Below are positions 5,709 through 12,872 of a DNA stretch of 12,935 nucleotides, piece by piece. The notes below the pieces were generated by a model that was not told the origin of the DNA, did no database searches, and saw only the letters and a list, made by a program, of their open reading frames with translations. The stretch is from Actinomycetes bacterium (GTDB lineage: Bacteria > Actinomycetota > Actinomycetes > Mycobacteriales > Micromonosporaceae), in contig JAEYGD010000111.1 of assembly GCA_023402505.1 (NCBI GenBank), forward strand, positions 1 to 12,935, given 5' to 3'. How positions within the stretch are numbered: position 1 is the first letter of the stretch; every line of letters begins with the position of its first letter. The position numbers and the translations under genes were made by a program.

Positions 5709-5834
5709 GTGGGCGATCAAGCGGACCAACTCGACATCCGGCTGGGAAGCCTTAAGGGGGTTGTCCCCCATATGAGCATCTCCGAGGCCGTGCGCCCCTC
5801 CCGGCGGCGTCGGGTCATGCTGAAGGCACGGTGA
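5709..5834 (+). CDS. Possible 41-residue leaderless small ORF coupled to the histidine phosphatase
   Basis: A frame from GTG 5709 to TGA 5832-5834 encodes MGDQADQLDIRLGSLKGVVP followed by HMSISEAVRPSRRRRVMLKAR. The acidic N-terminal half and the strongly basic C-terminal tail are not typical of random frames, but the frame is short. The stop overlaps the GTG start (5831) of the phosphatase gene as GTGA, the classical layout of translational coupling. A TACCGT -10-like element lies at leaderless spacing. It may be a real small protein or a leader peptide; no family is recognised. It could also be chance, since the phosphatase start is not certain (GTG 5831 or ATG 5837). Confidence 0.4.
   Translation: MGDQADQLDIRLGSLKGVVPHMSISEAVRPSRRRRVMLKAR
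5756..5769. repeat. GGGGG-TTGT-CCCCC palindrome upstream of the histidine phosphatase
   Basis: A perfect 5-bp G:C stem with a four-base loop lies about 60 bases upstream of the phosphatase start, inside the small ORF. It may be a binding site for a regulator or an mRNA hairpin affecting the coupled start. Confidence 0.4.
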
Positions 5835-6553
5835 GCATGCTCGCGCTGGTCCGTCACGGAGAGACGGAGTGGAACCGCAATGGCAGGTTCACGGGGTGGG
5901 CCGACCCGGGGCTCACTGGGGAGGGACGCCACCAGGCCCGGCTCAGCGGCGATGAGCTGCGTGCCGTCTCAGCGACTTGGGATCTCGTGCAGACCTCGTG
6001 CCTGACCCGGGCGATCGAGACCGCCAAGCTCGCCATGGCACAACTACCATCGCCGTCCGCGACCATCACGGCCGACTGGCGACTGAACGAACGCCACGTG
6101 GGTGCGTTGGAGGGCGCGTTCCACCGGGACATCGCCGCCACGTACGGGCAGGAGGCCGTGGATCGATGGCGCTGGGGGGTCCACGACCGGCCGCCGGCCA
6201 TACGAGCCGACGACCCGCGGCAGGTCAGACATCTTGCGCTCTGCCCGGACGCGGGGCCGCGACTTCCCATCGGTGAGTCGCTCGAGGACGTGATGCGCCG
6301 GGTTCTTCCCTGGCTCGACGAGGTCCGAGGGCACGTTCGCTCGGGCAAGCGTGTCGTCGCATTCACGCACGGCACGACACTACGGGCGCTCCGGGTCCTC
6401 ATCGAGAGGCTCGACCCGGAGACCGCCTTCGAGATCCACGCTGCGAACGGCGGAGTCGTGCACTACCGATCCGACGTGCTCCACGACGATGCGCGATCGG
6501 ACCACCTAGACCGATCCATGCAATCAGCCGATGTGATCGGCCACGGACACTAG
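5831..6553 (+). CDS. Histidine phosphatase / 2,3-bisphosphoglycerate-dependent phosphoglycerate mutase-like protein
   Basis: The 240-residue protein belongs to the histidine phosphatase superfamily and most resembles dPGM (GpmA). The phosphohistidine motif is ALVRHGETEWNRNGRFTGW (residues 5-23, His9), with Arg60 in LTRAIETAK, the acid Glu87 in RLNERHVGALEG, and the second His180 in AFTHGTTLRAL. The RLNERHVGALEG and FTGWADPGLT blocks are GpmA-like rather than cobC-like. Differences from GpmA are HGTTLRAL in place of HGNSLRAL and a shorter, altered middle part (residues 120-150), so it may be a phosphatase or a mutase of another metabolite rather than the glycolytic enzyme. GTG 5831 has GAAGG four bases upstream; ATG 5837 is an alternative. 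Its start overlaps the stop of a small ORF. Confidence 0.85.
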   Translation: MSMLALVRHGETEWNRNGRFTGWADPGLTGEGRHQARLSGDELRAVSATWDLVQTSCLTRAIETAKLAMAQLPSPSATITADWRLNERHVGALEGAFHRDIAATYGQEAVDRWRWGVHDRPPAIRADDPRQVRHLALCPDAGPRLPIGESLEDVMRRVLPWLDEVRGHVRSGKRVVAFTHGTTLRALRVLIERLDPETAFEIHAANGGVVHYRSDVLHDDARSDHLDRSMQSADVIGHGH

Positions 6554-6751
6554 CTCCTTCAGGCGCGTGTCCAGCGGATGCGCGCTTATCGGCACGTCCG
6601 TGCGCCGCAGCCCTTGGACGCCGGCTGCGCTCCGTGACGCGCGGTCCGCGGCAGATCCGTGCATCTGTCATGGCCAGGGATGAGGCCGCAGAGACCGCTC
6701 CGGCGGACCGGGCACAACCGCGCCGATGTACGTTCCGCGTGTGGATCGCGT
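6554..6751. other. Intergenic stretch, nothing recognised
   Basis: Between the histidine phosphatase stop and the end of the CHAT pseudogene I see no gene, RNA or strong hairpin. Only short imperfect inverted repeats occur, such as gcacgtccgtgc (6593-6604). Confidence 0.5.
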
Positions 6752-7130
6752 TCACCTTGCACGCATCCTGCACGGGCCCGACAGCATCCGGCCCCAGTAG
6801 TGGCGAGCCGCCGAATAGCCAACGCTCGTCGTGCGGTGCCTCGGCGGGCGCGGGCTCGCCCGCGAAGTACGCCGCCAGCTCCGCGCCCGGCCAGCCAGCG
6901 CTGGGCGGCGCGCAGCGCCTCGGGGGGCGGCACCGGGCCGCACGGTCCGGCACGCCCAAGAGCAGCTGATAACGCTGCATGAGCGGCCAGGGCAGGTCGG
7001 CGACCGGCCATAGGGTGCCGATCACGCATCCTGCGCCGGCTCCAGGAAGCCTGCGGGCAGGCCGACCGTCTCGTTCGGCAGTCGCCGGACGTCGGTCACG
7101 GCCGTCTGGCATTCCCGATATCCGCCGCTT
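6752..7130 (-). pseudogene. CHAT-domain (caspase-like) protease C-terminal pseudogene with several frameshifts
   Basis: The minus strand spells the end of a CHAT domain, but scattered over all three frames. In order: ECQTAVTDVRRLPNETVGLP then AGFLE (about 7047-7118; ECQTA contains the position of the catalytic Cys, normally SACQTA); GAGCVIGTLWPVADLPWPLM and QRYQLLLG (about 6965-7045); PEALRAAQRWLAG (about 6900-6940); AELAAYFAGEPAPAEAPHDE (about 6835-6895); RHYWGRMLSGP ending at 6752. The intact family reads SACQTA...LPDEVVGLPAGFLEAGAGCVIGTLWPV...ALRAAQRWL...ELAAY...HPYYWAAFVLxG. At least four frame changes are needed, and the upstream TPR-rich part is absent. CHAT proteins are cysteine proteases used in defence and signalling, so this is the relic of such a gene. 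Confidence 0.82.
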
Positions 7131-7220
7131 TCCACCGGATCTGATGACACCCTGAACGCGGGGAGTGCGGTCGCGCGAGCCCAGGAGAGGCGGCATCGGG
7201 ATCACGGTGAACGGCCTCTG

Positions 7221-8231
7221 ATGCGTACCGCGTTGATCGTGTTGGCCGCGCTGGCGGCGGCCGTGGTCGTGGACCTGGTCTCCGGCGTGCTGATCCGCCG
7301 GGGTGCCCGTGGCCGCTACAAGTGGCTGCTGGGGCCGCTGCGGCACGCCTGCCGCCGCCCGTCGGCCGCGGTCCTGCTGGTCGGGGCGCTGTACTACGCG
7401 CTGCCGCCCGGACCGGCCGAGTGGCAGCGTTATCTGCGGCACGCCATCCTGCTGGTCCTGATCGCCCTCAGCGCGTGGCTGGTGATCAGGGCATTGAGCG
7501 TCGTCGAAGCGGTCGCGTTCAGCCGGCTGCCGAGCGACGTGGTCACCAGCCGGCGGATCCGGCGGGCCCGGACCCAGATCCGCCCCGTGCGGCGGCTCAC
7601 CGTCGCCGTGGTTACGGTCGCCGCAATCGGCCTGATCCTGATGACCTTCCGGCCGGTACGCCTCTTCGGGATCTCCATTCTGACCTCGGCCGGGGTGGTC
7701 GGCGCGGTGATCGGCCTCTCCGCCCGAACCGCGCTCGGCAACGCGTTCGCCGGCATCCAGGTCGCCTTCGCCGACGGGATGCACGTCGGCGACGTGCTGG
7801 TGGTGGACGGCGAATGGGGCCGGGTCGAGGAGGTGAAGCTGACCAACGTGGTGATCCGGCTCTGGGACGACCGGGTACTCATCCTGCCGACCACGTACTT
7901 CACTGAGCGGCCGTTCCAGAACTGGACCCGGAACGAGTCGCGGGTGGTCGGCAAGATCCAGATCCATGTCGACCATACCGCCGACCTGGACGACCTGCGC
8001 CGGGAGGCACGCCGACTGGTCGAGTCCTCACCGCTGTGGGATCGAGACCAGTGGGTGCTCCAGATGGTCGACTCCACCCCGCAGACGGTGGTCATCCAGG
8101 TGCAGGCCTCGGCCGCGGACGGCGCCAGCGCCTGGGACCTGCGCTGCGACCTACGCGAGGGACTGATCCGCTACCTACGCGACCAGCACCCCCAGTGGCT
8201 GCCCCGCACCCGCAGCCAGTACCAGCCCTGA
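7221..8231 (+). CDS. MscS-family mechanosensitive ion channel
   Basis: The 336-residue protein carries transmembrane segments at about 3-25, 48-62, 72-93 and 126-145, followed by the pore helix and beta domain. The diagnostic block is residues 151-234: ISILTSAGVVGAVIGLSART, ALGNAFAGIQVAFADGMHVG, DVLVVDGEWGRVEEVKLTNV, VIRLWDDRVLILPTTYFTER and PFQNW. This matches the MscS signature (GLAxxxxxGNxxAGxxI..., GxVExI, IPNS-like LPTT). It would open under membrane tension to release solutes. The start ATG 7221 is preceded only by a weak GGTGA; a stop (TGA 7219-7221) overlaps it by one base. The final 100 residues form the cytosolic vestibule. It is read alone and is followed by a GC-rich hairpin. Confidence 0.92.
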   Translation: MRTALIVLAALAAAVVVDLVSGVLIRRGARGRYKWLLGPLRHACRRPSAAVLLVGALYYALPPGPAEWQRYLRHAILLVLIALSAWLVIRALSVVEAVAFSRLPSDVVTSRRIRRARTQIRPVRRLTVAVVTVAAIGLILMTFRPVRLFGISILTSAGVVGAVIGLSARTALGNAFAGIQVAFADGMHVGDVLVVDGEWGRVEEVKLTNVVIRLWDDRVLILPTTYFTERPFQNWTRNESRVVGKIQIHVDHTADLDDLRREARRLVESSPLWDRDQWVLQMVDSTPQTVVIQVQASAADGASAWDLRCDLREGLIRYLRDQHPQWLPRTRSQYQP

Positions 8232-8255
8232 CCGGCGGGTCGGCGTGGCCGCCGG
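8232..8255 (+). terminator. Hairpin directly after the MscS stop codon
   Basis: ccggcgg (8232-8238) and ccgccgg (8249-8255) make a perfect 7-bp stem with a 10-base loop starting at the first base after the TGA. This is the usual position of a GC-rich actinomycete terminator; no U-run follows. Confidence 0.55.
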
Positions 8256-8324
8256 GGCGCGGATGAATGAGTCGGCGCCTACCGGGGACTAGCTGGACCA
8301 GGCCGACAGGGACGGGAGGCGGCG

Positions 8325-8676
8325 ATGGGCGTCGACCGGGACTGCACCGAGGTGGGGGACGACTTCGTCCGGGTCACCCGTACCGTCAACGTTCCCACCG
8401 GCCAGGTCTTCGAGTACGTCATCGACGTCGACCTGAGCCCCACCTTCCCCAGAACCGGACACTCGCCGGCAATCGTGCGCCAGCAGCGTCACCACCGACT
8501 GGAACACCCCGGGCCTGCGCCGGACGAACGCCTCCGACGACGGCTCGACCAACGAGGAGGAACTGCTGACGGTGGACGAACCGGCCCGGGCGGCCATCAA
8601 GGAGGACCTGCTGCCGCTCTATACCGAGCGGCTGAAGCCGGCGATGAGCATCCTGAAGGACGACCTCGAGTGTTGA
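8325..8676 (+). pseudogene. SRPBCC-family (polyketide cyclase-like) gene, frameshifted and internally deleted
   Basis: GGGAGG before ATG 8325 is a good ribosome binding site, and the protein starts well: DDFVRVTRTVNVPTGQVFEY then VIDVDLSPTFPRTG, the N-terminal strand and helix of SRPBCC proteins. Near 8445-8480 the sense switches to another frame, reading VTTDWNTPGLRRTNASDDGS then TNEEELLTVDEP (the 'W..PG..R.V..SDG....EEL...D.P' strand block) and then directly IKEDLLPLYTERLKPAMSIL to a TGA at 8674-8676. About 60 residues of the central beta sheet are missing. The frame change and deletion make it a likely pseudogene. The original frame stays open to 8741 but loses protein character. Confidence 0.72.
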
Positions 8677-8737
8677 CGACGGCGCCACGGACCGGCGCCA
8701 CGCCCGGGGAAGCGGCCGAGCCGGCTCCGGGAGTGTG

Positions 8738-9931
8738 GTGACCGGACGCGGGTCCGTCGTCGTGGGTGTCGTGGCCGCCCCCGGGGCCGCGGCCGACCTG
8801 GCGCGGCAGGCCGCCACAGAGCTCGCCGACCGGCTCCGCAACCGAGTCCCGGAGGTCGACTGGGCGGTACGCCTCCAGGTGGCGGGGCTCGTCGAAGGGC
8901 CGGCCGACCTCGGCCAGCTCATCGAGGCAGCCCGGCGCCGGATGCTGGCCGAGGGCTGGAGTCTGGTCCTCTGCGTGACGGACCTGCCGCTGCAGACCGC
9001 GCGGCGGCCCGTGGTCGCGCACGCCAGCACCACCCACGGCGTTGCGGTCCTTTCCATGCCCGCGCTCGGCCCCGTCGCCGTGGCCCGGCGGATGGCCGAG
9101 GCCGGGGACCGGCTCCTCGCGGCACTGCTCGGCGATACCGACGCGGTCGGCGACCCGGTACGGGCCGGCCCGCGCCGCCGGCGCCTGGCCACCGGACGGC
9201 GGGCCCGGGAACTCCGCGCACGCGTGAACCCCCAGGCATCCGGCATCGGCCTGCTGGCCGGGGTGATCGGCGGCAACCTGCGGCTGCTGCTCGGCATGCT
9301 CCGGGCGAACCGGCCGTGGCGGCTGGCCGTCCGGCTCTCCAGGCTGCTGGTCGCTGCCTTCGCGACCGCCGTCTTCGCCCTGGTGACCGCCGATATTTGG
9401 CAGCTGTCGGCGGCCTTGGGCAACCTGCGGCTCGGCCTGCTCGCGGCCGGCTCCGTCCTGGCGGTGGTGCTGACCATGGTGCTCGGCGCGCGCCTCTGGG
9501 AGCGGGTTCCGCGCGGCCCGGGCGCCCGGGAGCAGGTCGTCCTCTTCAACGTGGTCACCGTGCTCACCGTGGTGATCGGCGTCCTCGCGCTGTACGTGGC
9601 GCTCGCCGCGCTGACCATCATCGGGGCGATCGCCCTCGTCCCCTGGGACCTGCTCGCTGAATCCACCGGCCGACCGGCCGGCGTCGCCCACCAGGTCAAA
9701 CTGGGCTGGCTGGCCAGCTCACTGGCGACCGTCGGCGGCGCGCTCGGCGCCGGACTAGAGTCCGACTCGGCGGTACGGGAGGCGGCGTACCGCTATCAGC
9801 CCGACGCGGAGCTGACCGGCGAGCAGGGTGGGCCAGGCCCGACCGGCGGGACCGGACCGGGACCGAGCGGCGAGTCCGGGGCGCCGCGCAGAGACAGGTC
9901 TGAGTCGGAGCGGAACCACGAGACCGGCTGA
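8738..9931 (+). CDS. Conserved-type actinobacterial membrane protein of unknown function
   Basis: The 397-residue protein has a soluble N-terminal domain (about 1-165) and a membrane half. The N-terminal domain begins with a hydrophobic strand SVVVGVVAAPGAAADLA and includes WSLVLCVTDLPLQTARRPVV (74-93) and HGVAVLSMPALGPVAVARRM (100-119), with an alternating alpha/beta look. Four hydrophobic segments follow at about 199-221, 231-252, 267-303 (long, probably two helices) and 320-341. The C-terminus (360-397) is Gly/Pro-rich and charged, probably disordered. GTG 8738 has GGGAG four bases upstream; GTG 8735, one codon earlier, is equally possible. I recognise similar proteins in other actinomycetes but know no function. 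It follows the SRPBCC pseudogene by 61 bases and could share its promoter. Confidence 0.8.
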   Translation: MTGRGSVVVGVVAAPGAAADLARQAATELADRLRNRVPEVDWAVRLQVAGLVEGPADLGQLIEAARRRMLAEGWSLVLCVTDLPLQTARRPVVAHASTTHGVAVLSMPALGPVAVARRMAEAGDRLLAALLGDTDAVGDPVRAGPRRRRLATGRRARELRARVNPQASGIGLLAGVIGGNLRLLLGMLRANRPWRLAVRLSRLLVAAFATAVFALVTADIWQLSAALGNLRLGLLAAGSVLAVVLTMVLGARLWERVPRGPGAREQVVLFNVVTVLTVVIGVLALYVALAALTIIGAIALVPWDLLAESTGRPAGVAHQVKLGWLASSLATVGGALGAGLESDSAVREAAYRYQPDAELTGEQGGPGPTGGTGPGPSGESGAPRRDRSESERNHETG

Positions 9932-9952
9932 CGGCCCTGGTCTGCGCTGTGA

Positions 9953-10072
9953 TCAGGACGCGGTCGCGGCGTTGCCCTCGGCGGCGCGGATCGCCAGCAG
10001 GGCGATGTCCGCGGTGGGCCGGTCCGCGGTGAGGCTGGCCATCACGGTGGCGCAGACCACCGCGCCGGGATG
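9953..10072 (-). pseudogene. C-terminal fragment of a PP2C/SpoIIE-type phosphatase
   Basis: The minus strand reads HPGAVVCATVMASLTADRPT then ADIALLAIRAAEGNAATAS and a stop at 9953-9955. The 'L...RPTDDIALLAVR' ending is characteristic of PP2C/SpoIIE (RsbU-like) serine phosphatases; here the first of the two Asp residues, which binds metal, is Ala. Nothing upstream continues the domain. Only about 40 of more than 200 residues remain. Confidence 0.5.
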
Positions 10073-10425
10073 GGGCGTGGGTACGCGCCCTACGGAGTGA
10101 CAAACCGCGACGCACGCCGACGAGCGGCTGCGGGTCGAGCGCGAGCCGCAGGCGTGGTGAGCCACCTCGACCTCGGCACCTTCGTCTTCACCTGGCAGGC
10201 CTACGACTCGGCGGCGCCGGTGCTCGGCGGTGTCGACGGCCGCTTGGCGAGTCGGCTGACCCAATGAACGCACGGATCTCGGCAAGACCGAGCGTTGCCG
10301 CACCGGGTAGCCGGTCCCGGTCCGTAGCGCCCGGTCGGCGGCAGATCCGGGCGCCTGATCTTGGCGAGACATATGGCAGGCAGGAAGGCACCGCCGATGG
10401 TTCGGCTGGGCAGCGTTGCGTTCTG
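10073..10425. other. Interval without a recognisable gene
   Basis: A plus-strand frame ends as VSHLDLGTFVFTWQAYDSAA then PVLGGVDGRLASRLTQ and TGA (10265-10267), with decent codon use but no motif I recognise. It may be a further gene remnant. No intact gene or RNA gene is seen. Confidence 0.4.
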
Positions 10426-10465
10426 GGTCATCAGCCGATCGGATGACCGAAGGCGATGATCGGCT
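10426..10465 (+). promoter_or_regulatory. Two interlocked inverted repeats upstream of the VOC gene
   Basis: ggtcatc (10426-10432) pairs with gatgacc (10442-10448). The first arm of a second repeat, agccgatc (10433-10440), occupies the loop and pairs with gatcggct (10458-10465). The repeats are therefore mutually exclusive hairpins or, geometrically tight, a pseudoknot. The structure ends 44 bases before the ATG at 10510. It could be a leader control element or paired operator sites. Confidence 0.45.
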
Positions 10466-10509
10466 ATTTCCATGTGCGACGGACACCCTGCGACGCTTAG
10501 GAAGGAGGC

Positions 10510-11229
10510 ATGACCAACGAGCGGACCGTTCCCCTGCTGCCGTGCGCATCCATTGACGACATCGAAACCTTCTACGGAGTTCTCGGTTTCCGCACCACGT
10601 ACAAGCAACGCAAGCCCAACGCGTGTGTGGGGGTGCAGCGGGAAGACCTGCATCTGCAGTTCTTCGAGATCGCCGGATTTGACCCGGAGCAGTCCTATGG
10701 CTCCTGTCTCGTACTCACCGCGGACATCGAGGGACTACACCGGGCATTCGCAGCCGGCATGCGCGCCGCGTACGGCAAGGTACTGGTGTCCGGAACGCCG
10801 CGGATGACCCGGCCTAGGGCGCGGAAGAACGCCGACGGGTTGGGCGGATTCAGCGTCATCGACCCGGGCGGCAACTGGATCCGCGTCTTTCGGGACGCCG
10901 CCACCGCGCCCATGCCGGCCGCCACGCCTGCCGGGCGGCTGGCCAAGGCCCTAGCGAATGCTGTCGTGCAGGCCGATTCCAGGGGAAGCGTCGGACAGGC
11001 CGTTCGGATCCTCGACAGCGCGTTGGCCCGCCCGCAAGCCGACGACGACCCGGTCGAGCAGGTAGAGGTCCTGGTCTACCGCGCCGAACTCGCGATGGTG
11101 CTGCACGATCCAAAGACTGCGGCCGAGATGCTGGCCCGCGCCCAGTCCGTCACGCTCACGGAAGACGAATCCGAAAGGGCGGCACCCGCGTTCGACAACG
11201 CCGCCGAACTCGCAGCAGCACTGCGGTGA
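10510..11229 (+). CDS. VOC-family (glyoxalase/bleomycin-resistance-like) protein with a helical C-terminal extension
   Basis: AAGGAGG immediately before ATG 10510 gives an almost ideal ribosome binding site, so the start is secure. Residues 6-128 form a VOC domain: TVPLLPCASIDDIETFYGVL and GF (6-27), DLHLQFFEIAGFDPEQSYGS (46-65) and the closing strand GFSVIDPGGNWIRVFRD. The LPC start and the single-chain VOC layout resemble bleomycin-binding proteins, which sequester rather than degrade the drug. Residues 137-239 are predicted helical and repeat-like (AKALANAVVQADSRGSVGQA, VLVYRAELAMVLHDPKTAAE), resembling TPR repeats; this about doubles the normal length. Substrate is unknown. It is convergent with the SigJ-type gene. 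Confidence 0.85.
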   Translation: MTNERTVPLLPCASIDDIETFYGVLGFRTTYKQRKPNACVGVQREDLHLQFFEIAGFDPEQSYGSCLVLTADIEGLHRAFAAGMRAAYGKVLVSGTPRMTRPRARKNADGLGGFSVIDPGGNWIRVFRDAATAPMPAATPAGRLAKALANAVVQADSRGSVGQAVRILDSALARPQADDDPVEQVEVLVYRAELAMVLHDPKTAAEMLARAQSVTLTEDESERAAPAFDNAAELAAALR

Positions 11230-11302
11230 TTCACCATACGAACGCCTCCCTCATCTCGGCACGTCCGGATGCAGGCGCCCGCGATCCGGTTACCTTCCGT
11301 GA

Positions 11303-11314
11303 CGAAGCGCTTCG
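11303..11314. repeat. Perfect 12-bp palindrome between convergent genes
   Basis: cgaagcgcttcg is its own reverse complement. It lies in the 115-base gap between the VOC gene and the sigma factor gene and may serve as a small bidirectional terminator or a protein site. Confidence 0.35.
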
Positions 11315-11344
11315 CGGCAGATGCGAGCATGCGTAAGCCTGGAT

Positions 11345-12223
11345 TCACCGTCGAAGCTCGGCCACCTCGCCCAGCCGCTCGAGCTTGTGCGGGTTGCGGA
11401 TCGCGTAGATTTGGGTGATCCGGGCGTCCTCGATGACGAACGACACGGCCGTGTCGTTCTCGCCGCCGGGGTCGATGCGCGCCGCAATGCCGCCGTTGAG
11501 GTCGACGATGAAAGCCCTGGCGCCGGGCGCGACCTCGGCGAAGCGGGCCATCACCGGGGCGAGCTTCGCGGCCCCGCGGACCGGCTTCGGGATTGTCGGG
11601 GCCAGGCCGCCGCCGTCGCCCACGACGAGCACGTCGGGAGCCAGCACCTTGAGCAGTCCGGGCACGTCGCCGGTGGTCAGGGCGGCGAGGAACCGCTCGA
11701 CCACCTGCTCCTGCTCGGTGCGGCTCACCGACATCCGCGGCCGGCGCGCCGCTACGTGCTTGCGGGCCCGCGTCGCGATCTGGCGCACCGCCGCCGGCGA
11801 CTTGTCCAGCGCCTCGGCGATCTCGTCGTACGGCACGTCAAAGACCTCGCGGAGCACGAAGACCGCGCGCTCCGTCGGTAGCAGTGTCTCGAGTACCGCC
11901 AGCATGGCGATCGACACGCTCTCCGCGAGCTCGACGTCCTCGGCGACGTCCGGGCTGGTCAGCAGGGGCTCGGGCAGCCACTCGCCCACGTACTCCTCGC
12001 GCTGCCGCGCGAGCGTGCGCAGCCGGTTGAGGCAGAGCCGGGTCACGATCCGCACGAGGTACGCCCGGGGATCCCGGACCTCGCAGCGCTCGGCGTCGAC
12101 CAAGGCTGCCCACCGCAGCCAGGTCTCCTGCACCACGTCCTCGGCGTCGGCGACCGAGCCGAGCATCTCGTAGGCGACGGTGAACAGCAGGCTGCGGTGG
12201 GCGACGAAGGGGTCCTCGCTCAT
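11345..12223 (-). CDS. sigJ: ECF41-type RNA polymerase sigma factor (SigJ-like)
   Basis: The 292-residue protein has sigma region 2 at about 5-72 (FVAHRSLLFTVAYEMLGSVA, DAEDVVQETWLRW, RDPRAYLVRIVTRLCLNRLR) and region 4 at about 107-160 (LPTERAVFVLREVFDVPYDE, AEALDKSPAAVRQIATRAR). A SnoaL-like C-terminal domain (168-292) follows, the feature that defines ECF41. Three family motifs are present: WLPEPL (82-87) in the linker, VGDGGG (201-206), and NPHKL (277-281) near the end. In studied ECF41 proteins the C-terminal domain tunes sigma activity and no separate anti-sigma factor is needed. ATG 12223 overlaps the TGA of the upstream decarboxylase gene by four bases (ATGA), so translation is probably coupled. 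The symbol is by analogy with mycobacterial sigJ. Confidence 0.93.
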   Translation of the reverse strand: MSEDPFVAHRSLLFTVAYEMLGSVADAEDVVQETWLRWAALVDAERCEVRDPRAYLVRIVTRLCLNRLRTLARQREEYVGEWLPEPLLTSPDVAEDVELAESVSIAMLAVLETLLPTERAVFVLREVFDVPYDEIAEALDKSPAAVRQIATRARKHVAARRPRMSVSRTEQEQVVERFLAALTTGDVPGLLKVLAPDVLVVGDGGGLAPTIPKPVRGAAKLAPVMARFAEVAPGARAFIVDLNGGIAARIDPGGENDTAVSFVIEDARITQIYAIRNPHKLERLGEVAELRR

Positions 12224-12720
12224 GACGCGGACGCTACTCCCGGTCGCTCGGCCAGCGGCTTTAAGCCGCACGCGGCGGCGAAGCCGTCGGACTCGATGCC
12301 GAGCGCCACGTTGCCACGCGTGCTCATGTTCGCGAATGCGATCACCGAGGTGAGCTCGACCACGGCGGGAGGTCCCAGCTCGGCGTGCAGCCGGTCCACC
12401 AGCTCGTCGGTCACGGTCGGCGGTGTCTGGCTCATCGCCTCGGCGTACTCCAGGACGTCCCGCTCCAGCGGAGTGAAGACGTCCGCCTCCCGCCACCGCG
12501 GGATCTCGCGCGCCTTCTCCACGTCGAGCCCCTTGTTGCGGGTCTCGAAGTAGTTGAAGTCCAGGCACCACGTGCAGCCGACTAGCGACGCGACCGCCAT
12601 GTGGGCGAACGACTTCAGGTTCTCGTCGCAGGCGTCCCACTTCTGCAGCTTGCCGCCGAGGCCGAAGCTGGCGAACAGCACCTTGGGGTTGGCGGCCGGG
12701 GAGTTCAGGCGTTCCTGCAC
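12220..12720 (-). CDS. Carboxymuconolactone decarboxylase / AhpD-like protein
   Basis: The 166-residue protein contains the CMD/AhpD redox motif CTWC at residues 49-52 in FAHMAVASLVGCTWCLDFNY, with the conserved His40 before it. Later helices are FTPLERDVLEYAEAM and VVELTSVIAFANMSTRGNVA. AhpD-like proteins are thiol peroxidase partners or hydroperoxide reductases. The gene overlaps the sigma gene by ATGA, and this pair (COE protein plus ECF41 sigma) is the canonical ECF41 context. GTG 12720-12718 has only a weak Shine-Dalgarno (GGCAG). In a different frame just upstream lies a GTG start with the N-terminus-like VTVDGRLAPIG, which would need one base shift to join VQERLNSP; the protein may therefore be slightly frameshifted at its beginning. 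Confidence 0.88.
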   Translation of the reverse strand: MQERLNSPAANPKVLFASFGLGGKLQKWDACDENLKSFAHMAVASLVGCTWCLDFNYFETRNKGLDVEKAREIPRWREADVFTPLERDVLEYAEAMSQTPPTVTDELVDRLHAELGPPAVVELTSVIAFANMSTRGNVALGIESDGFAAACGLKPLAERPGVASAS

Positions 12721-12872
12721 CTGCCGATCGGCGCGAGCCTGCCGTCAACCGTCACGCTTGCCGATGGCGTCCCGCTGCCGGACGGGCCACCGGTCGCTGC
12801 CATTGTTCAAGGTTGCGTCCGCGAGAGTGGTGTACGACTTGCCCGTGATGGGCGTGTTGCGTAGATGAGAGA

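Noticed and set aside
6399..7976. Very long minus-strand open frame (525 codons) antisense to the MscS gene
   Set aside because: It is a high-GC shadow frame; the opposite strand encodes a clear MscS channel and the product is low-complexity. Only its 3' part overlaps the CHAT relic, and then in a mixed frame.
8419..9699. Long minus-strand open frames opposite the membrane protein gene
   Set aside because: Arg/Ser/Pro-rich composition without motifs; the plus strand has real hydrophobic segments and a good start.
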